Shown here: positions 5,455 through 8,115 of the stretch, piece by piece
How the letters are laid out: each line of letters opens with the position of its first letter
Numbering within the stretch: position 1 is the first letter of the stretch
Source: CAYRAV01 sp964422365
GTDB lineage: Bacteria; Bacillota; Clostridia; Lachnospirales; Lachnospiraceae
Direction: 5' to 3'
DNA length: 8,115 nt
Assembly (NCBI GenBank): GCA_964422365.1
Contig: CAYRAV010000102.1
Span: forward strand, 1 to 8,115
Made by a program: the position numbers and the translations under genes
The notes under the pieces: model-generated
What the model was told of the DNA's origin: nothing
What the model saw: only the letters and a program-made list of their open reading frames with translations
Database searches by the model: none

Positions 5455-6216
5455 TTATCCAACGATCCAGATACCAACAATAACGTCTTTTCCATCTTCA
5501 TCCTTTTCCATAAGCATCTTCACCATATCGCCTGCTGCTAGTCTGGCAAATGTAGTAGTAGTTCCAAGTTGTGTAGTTACTTTGGTTCCTACAGGGATTA
5601 AGGTAATTTTCTCCTCTCCAGTCAGTGTGTATATAGTTTTATTTCTTTGGGCATTTTCTTGTTCTTTATTCAAGTTTCTAGTTTCCTTTTCGTTGTTGCC
5701 ATCCTCTACGTTATCATTTCTAGCAGACCTTTTTCCGTTTTCCATGCCTTCTGCCATATCTCCACCTGATCTGTTATGTTCTTCTATATTACCTGGCATG
5801 TCTTCATTTGACATATTATGTTCTCCCATGTCTTCTGTCATGTTTCCGTTTGACATATTATGTTCTCCCATATCACTTGGCATTTCTCCTTCTGGCATGT
5901 TTTGTCTGCCGCCAAAATTTTCATTTCCCGATACATTCTTATTGTTAATACTACTTTGGGCGTCTTTCTCTTCTTTTATTGAGGCAGTTCCCTTCGGGTC
6001 ATTTCCCATTTCAGGGGAAGCTATCTCCTCAGCTATCGCATAGGTAATCTCATTTCCATTTATGCTGTTGATTTGTGCCACAATTAAGCTTTGGTTTTTC
6101 CCAACGGTTATTTCGTCTGTTTTATTTTTACTTCCAAAGAAATACCAATATCCAACTATTCCAGAGCCGCCAAGAAGCAACACAAAAATAAGAACTAGTG
6201 CTATTTTCTTTTTCAT
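5455..6216 (-). CDS. Membrane-anchored accessory protein with Met/His/Asn-rich repeats
   Basis: This 253-residue protein starts at ATG 6214-6216 with a strong SD (gaggagg, 6224-6230). It has one N-terminal membrane segment (residues about 5-27, basic start MKKK, no lipobox) and should be anchored with the rest outside the cell. Residues about 70-195 are disordered and rich in Asn, Glu, Gly, Met and Ser. They include a 14-residue repeat starting DMGEHNMSN at 115 and 129, with a degenerate third copy (NIEEHNRSG) at 143. The C-terminal 55 residues form a compact beta-type domain (EEKITLIPVGTKVT, FARLAAGDMV, VIVGIWIV). The Met and His content could bind Cu(I) or Ag(I), but that is inference. The gene lies between permease and ATPase, 15 bases after the permease, so it is very likely part of the transporter. 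I do not know a named family. Confidence 0.85.
   Translation of the reverse strand: MKKKIALVLIFVLLLGGSGIVGYWYFFGSKNKTDEITVGKNQSLIVAQINSINGNEITYAIAEEIASPEMGNDPKGTASIKEEKDAQSSINNKNVSGNENFGGRQNMPEGEMPSDMGEHNMSNGNMTEDMGEHNMSNEDMPGNIEEHNRSGGDMAEGMENGKRSARNDNVEDGNNEKETRNLNKEQENAQRNKTIYTLTGEEKITLIPVGTKVTTQLGTTTTFARLAAGDMVKMLMEKDEDGKDVIVGIWIVG
5749..5874 (-). repeat. 42-bp tandem repeat coding the 14-residue Met/His units
   Basis: The string gacatattatgttctcccat occurs at 5810 and again at 5852, exactly 42 bases apart. It encodes the two DMGEHNMS-type units, and a third, diverged unit occupies about 5749-5790. The period is a multiple of three, so unit number can vary without breaking the frame. Confidence 0.8.
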
Positions 6217-6231
6217 GTCCTAACCTCCTCA

Positions 6232-7641
6232 TTATTCTTCATTCAGTGCCTCTACTGGCACCAGATTGGAGGCCTTCCAAGCCGGATAAATGCCAAATAT
6301 AGTTCCTGTTAGAATGGCAAATGCAAGAGCAAGTCCCATACCCAGAATACTTAATTCTACCCGGATATCAAATAACTTTACAATTGGAGTGACACCAAGA
6401 CTTGCCAATATGCCAACCACTCCGCCAAAGACACTGATAAAACATGCTTCCATCAAGAATTCCACTAATATATCCTTTCTGGAACATCCAATGGCTTTTA
6501 ATATACCAATTTCTTTTGTTCTCTCTTTTACAGATACAAATAAAACATTCATAATTCCAATACCGCCTACCACAAATACAATAAATGCCATAGTAAAAAG
6601 CAGCATAGTCAATGTATCATTTGATTCCGATGCAGCTTCCATTTTACTTCCTGCATCTGTTATTGTAAATTCTGTATTCGGATAACTCTCCGCAAGAACG
6701 GTCTCAATATTTTCTATTACATCATCAATATTATTTAAATCACTGGCAATCACAGTAATAGTGGGATTTGCATTTTCTTCTACAATATATTTCACTCCAG
6801 TACTGTAAGGAATAAAGAGAGCCTCATCCATACTGATTCCTGAAGATACTGTTCCCGTTTCCTCTAATACACCATTTATCACATAAGGGCGGTTATCTAT
6901 GTATATCGTATTATCATATGCATCTAAAGCACTTCCAAAAATTTCTTTTGCTGCACTGGCACCTAAAATACATACTTTCTCTTTATTCTCTTCGTTGCTG
7001 TCTGTAATGAATTCTCCAATTTGAAAGGACAAATTGCTAATTTCCGCATAAATACTCTTTACTCCTGCAATGGTATAGCTGGTTTCCTCTTCAAGGTCAC
7101 CTCCGTTCACATTGGATTTTGCGGTGTAAGAAATCGATACAGAAGATATATCTGGAACAAATACTTCTAAATCCTCAACATCTTTCTCTGTGAATGTTAT
7201 TTTCTCCTGATTCATCCTATCAGATAAATTAGAAGAACCTCCACCTATCACAAATCCACCTTTCGTTCCCTGATGATTCGATGGACCTTCTCCATTTCCG
7301 GATGACATATCTCCAGGAAATCTTCCTGATGGTGTTCCTTCTCCCGATGGCATTTCACCTGAAAATTCTCCAAAAGTTCTGTTTCCAAAAGATTTTCCAT
7401 TACTCCTATCTCCAGATTTATCAGAAAAACTTTCATTTGCTGTTTCATAAGAAATATCAATAGCTCCTGCATTCAGGTTCTTAAACTGTTCTGCCACATC
7501 CATCTGTCCGCCTCGTCCAATGGCTATTACCATTACAATAGTTGCTGCTCCTATGATGATACCAACAGAGGTTAATACTACTTTGAACTTATTCTGCATC
7601 AAATTAATCCACACCAGTCTCAATAGTTCTTTTCTTTTCAT
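6232..7641 (-). CDS. MacB/FtsX-type ABC transporter permease
   Basis: This 469-residue permease has the standard MacB topology. Membrane segment 1 is at residues about 21-42 (VVLTSVGIIIGAATIVMVIAIG). A large extracellular MacB-type periplasmic-core domain (about 43-345) follows, then three more membrane segments (about 351-377, 398-424, 434-460). The FtsX coupling motif SVKERTKEIGILKAIG (380-394) follows segment 2. It uses conformational energy from the ATPase to drive export of a substrate, often a peptide or drug, together with the membrane-fusion protein. Its ATG overlaps the upstream gene's TGA (ATGA, 7638-7641), with SD aggtgag at 7648-7654, so the two are translationally coupled. Residues about 70-145 form an extra Gly/Ser/Pro/Met-rich low-complexity insert (FGEFSGEMPSGEG, RFPGDMSSGNGEG) that most MacB proteins lack. 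The substrate cannot be read from sequence. Confidence 0.92.
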   Translation of the reverse strand: MKRKELLRLVWINLMQNKFKVVLTSVGIIIGAATIVMVIAIGRGGQMDVAEQFKNLNAGAIDISYETANESFSDKSGDRSNGKSFGNRTFGEFSGEMPSGEGTPSGRFPGDMSSGNGEGPSNHQGTKGGFVIGGGSSNLSDRMNQEKITFTEKDVEDLEVFVPDISSVSISYTAKSNVNGGDLEEETSYTIAGVKSIYAEISNLSFQIGEFITDSNEENKEKVCILGASAAKEIFGSALDAYDNTIYIDNRPYVINGVLEETGTVSSGISMDEALFIPYSTGVKYIVEENANPTITVIASDLNNIDDVIENIETVLAESYPNTEFTITDAGSKMEAASESNDTLTMLLFTMAFIVFVVGGIGIMNVLFVSVKERTKEIGILKAIGCSRKDILVEFLMEACFISVFGGVVGILASLGVTPIVKLFDIRVELSILGMGLALAFAILTGTIFGIYPAWKASNLVPVEALNEE

Positions 7642-8115
7642 GAGCTGCTCACCTGACTTTCGATTAAAACTGTGTCTCCTTGTGACAATCCTTCTTTAAT
7701 CTCTACAGATGTTCCATTAGAAAATCCAGTTTCTACCTCCACTTTCTCTGTCTTTCCATCACTTACTCTTTTCACATAGCTTTTTGTTCCTTCTGTTTGA
7801 ATAGCTTTGTTGGAAACATATACCACATTCTCTATTTCTTTTGTTACAAAAGTAACATTTGCTGTCATACCTTCGTAAATTTTTGCGGCGTCTCTAGTCA
7901 CATTCACAGTTACATCATAAGATACAGTGGAGGAATTGCTGCTTTCTGAAGTGGCAATCCCTGTTACTATTCCATGATAAGTTTCTTCTTCATAAGCAGT
8001 AAATGTAATATTTACCGTTTCTCCTATTTTTACATTAGAAATGTCTTCTTGTGAAACAGAGACCGTCACAGACACTGCCTCAGCATCTGCGTAAGTAGTA
8101 ATTGCCGTATCACTA
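7638..8115 (-). CDS. HlyD/MacA-type membrane-fusion protein, C-terminal part
   Basis: The gene enters from the right edge. 158 codons are visible, and the N-terminal anchor and coiled-coil hairpin lie outside the window. The visible part matches the beta-barrel and membrane-proximal domains of HlyD/MacA-like periplasmic adaptor proteins. It shows VSQEDISNVKIGETVNITF (the typical s-x-xDi-x-x-v-x-xGq-x-v-x-v segment), then YHGIVTGIA, a Val/Thr-rich strand ending in the family's EGMTANVTF, VVYVSNKAI, and EIKEGLSQGDTVLIES near the C-terminus. In Gram-positives such proteins pair with MacB-like permeases and extend the export path across the cell wall or present substrate to it. It overlaps the permease start by four bases. 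The GTG at 8073-8075 is internal, since coding continues to the window edge. Confidence 0.92.
   Translation of the reverse strand, partial: SDTAITTYADAEAVSVTVSVSQEDISNVKIGETVNITFTAYEEETYHGIVTGIATSESSNSSTVSYDVTVNVTRDAAKIYEGMTANVTFVTKEIENVVYVSNKAIQTEGTKSYVKRVSDGKTEKVEVETGFSNGTSVEIKEGLSQGDTVLIESQVSSS

Noticed and set aside
5582..6043. Plus-strand ORF of 153 codons, Ser/Phe/Pro-rich
   Set aside because: It is antisense to the accessory protein. Its repeats mirror the 42-bp repeat.

Overview
The window looks like chromosomal DNA of a low-G+C Gram-positive gut-type bacterium, most likely a Clostridia/Lachnospiraceae member. The evidence is A/T-rich codon use, strong AGGAGG-type ribosome binding sites, and MacB-like ABC genes of the kind common in that group. 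This placement is inferred from style, not from a marker gene. It has two unrelated halves that face each other.

Bases 1 to about 4460 (+ strand) are the 3' end and trailing cassette region of an Rhs/YD-repeat polymorphic toxin locus. The window opens inside the last Rhs core repeat. It runs through the DPSG boundary and a Gly-Ser-Glu repeat linker into a variable C-terminal tip that ends at 629. A probable immunity gene follows 11 bases later (641-1003). Next comes a displaced tip without an Rhs core, carrying a frameshift (1065-1513), overlapped by one base with an intact SUKH (SMI1/KNR4-like) immunity gene (1513-1896). A clear intrinsic terminator (1920-1950) closes this block. Beyond it lies increasingly broken material: a 5'-truncated immunity-like ORF (2104-2433), a second frameshifted copy of the Rhs core end (2443-2540), a multiply frameshifted immunity-like pseudogene (2739-3126), a gene-poor stretch with paired hairpins and an orphan promoter, a nucleotidyltransferase-like scrap, and one intact acidic orphan ORF (3742-4245). 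The whole reads as an archive of old toxin/immunity cassettes, with the repeated core as the likely recombination anchor.

Bases 4634 to 8115 (- strand) are the 3' part of a MacB/HlyD-type ABC export operon, read from right to left. It contains a membrane-fusion protein (5' end outside the window), a four-TM MacB-like permease with a long disordered Gly/Ser insert, a membrane-anchored accessory protein with 14-residue Met/His/Asn repeats, and an ATPase. A hairpin plus U-tract terminator lies at 4634-4657. The first two genes overlap by 4 bases (ATGA). The third follows after 15 bases with a strong SD, and the fourth after about 49 bases. The unusual points are the accessory gene lying between permease and ATPase, and the similar low-complexity segments in two membrane partners.

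No rRNA, tRNA, CRISPR array or intact insertion sequence was seen.
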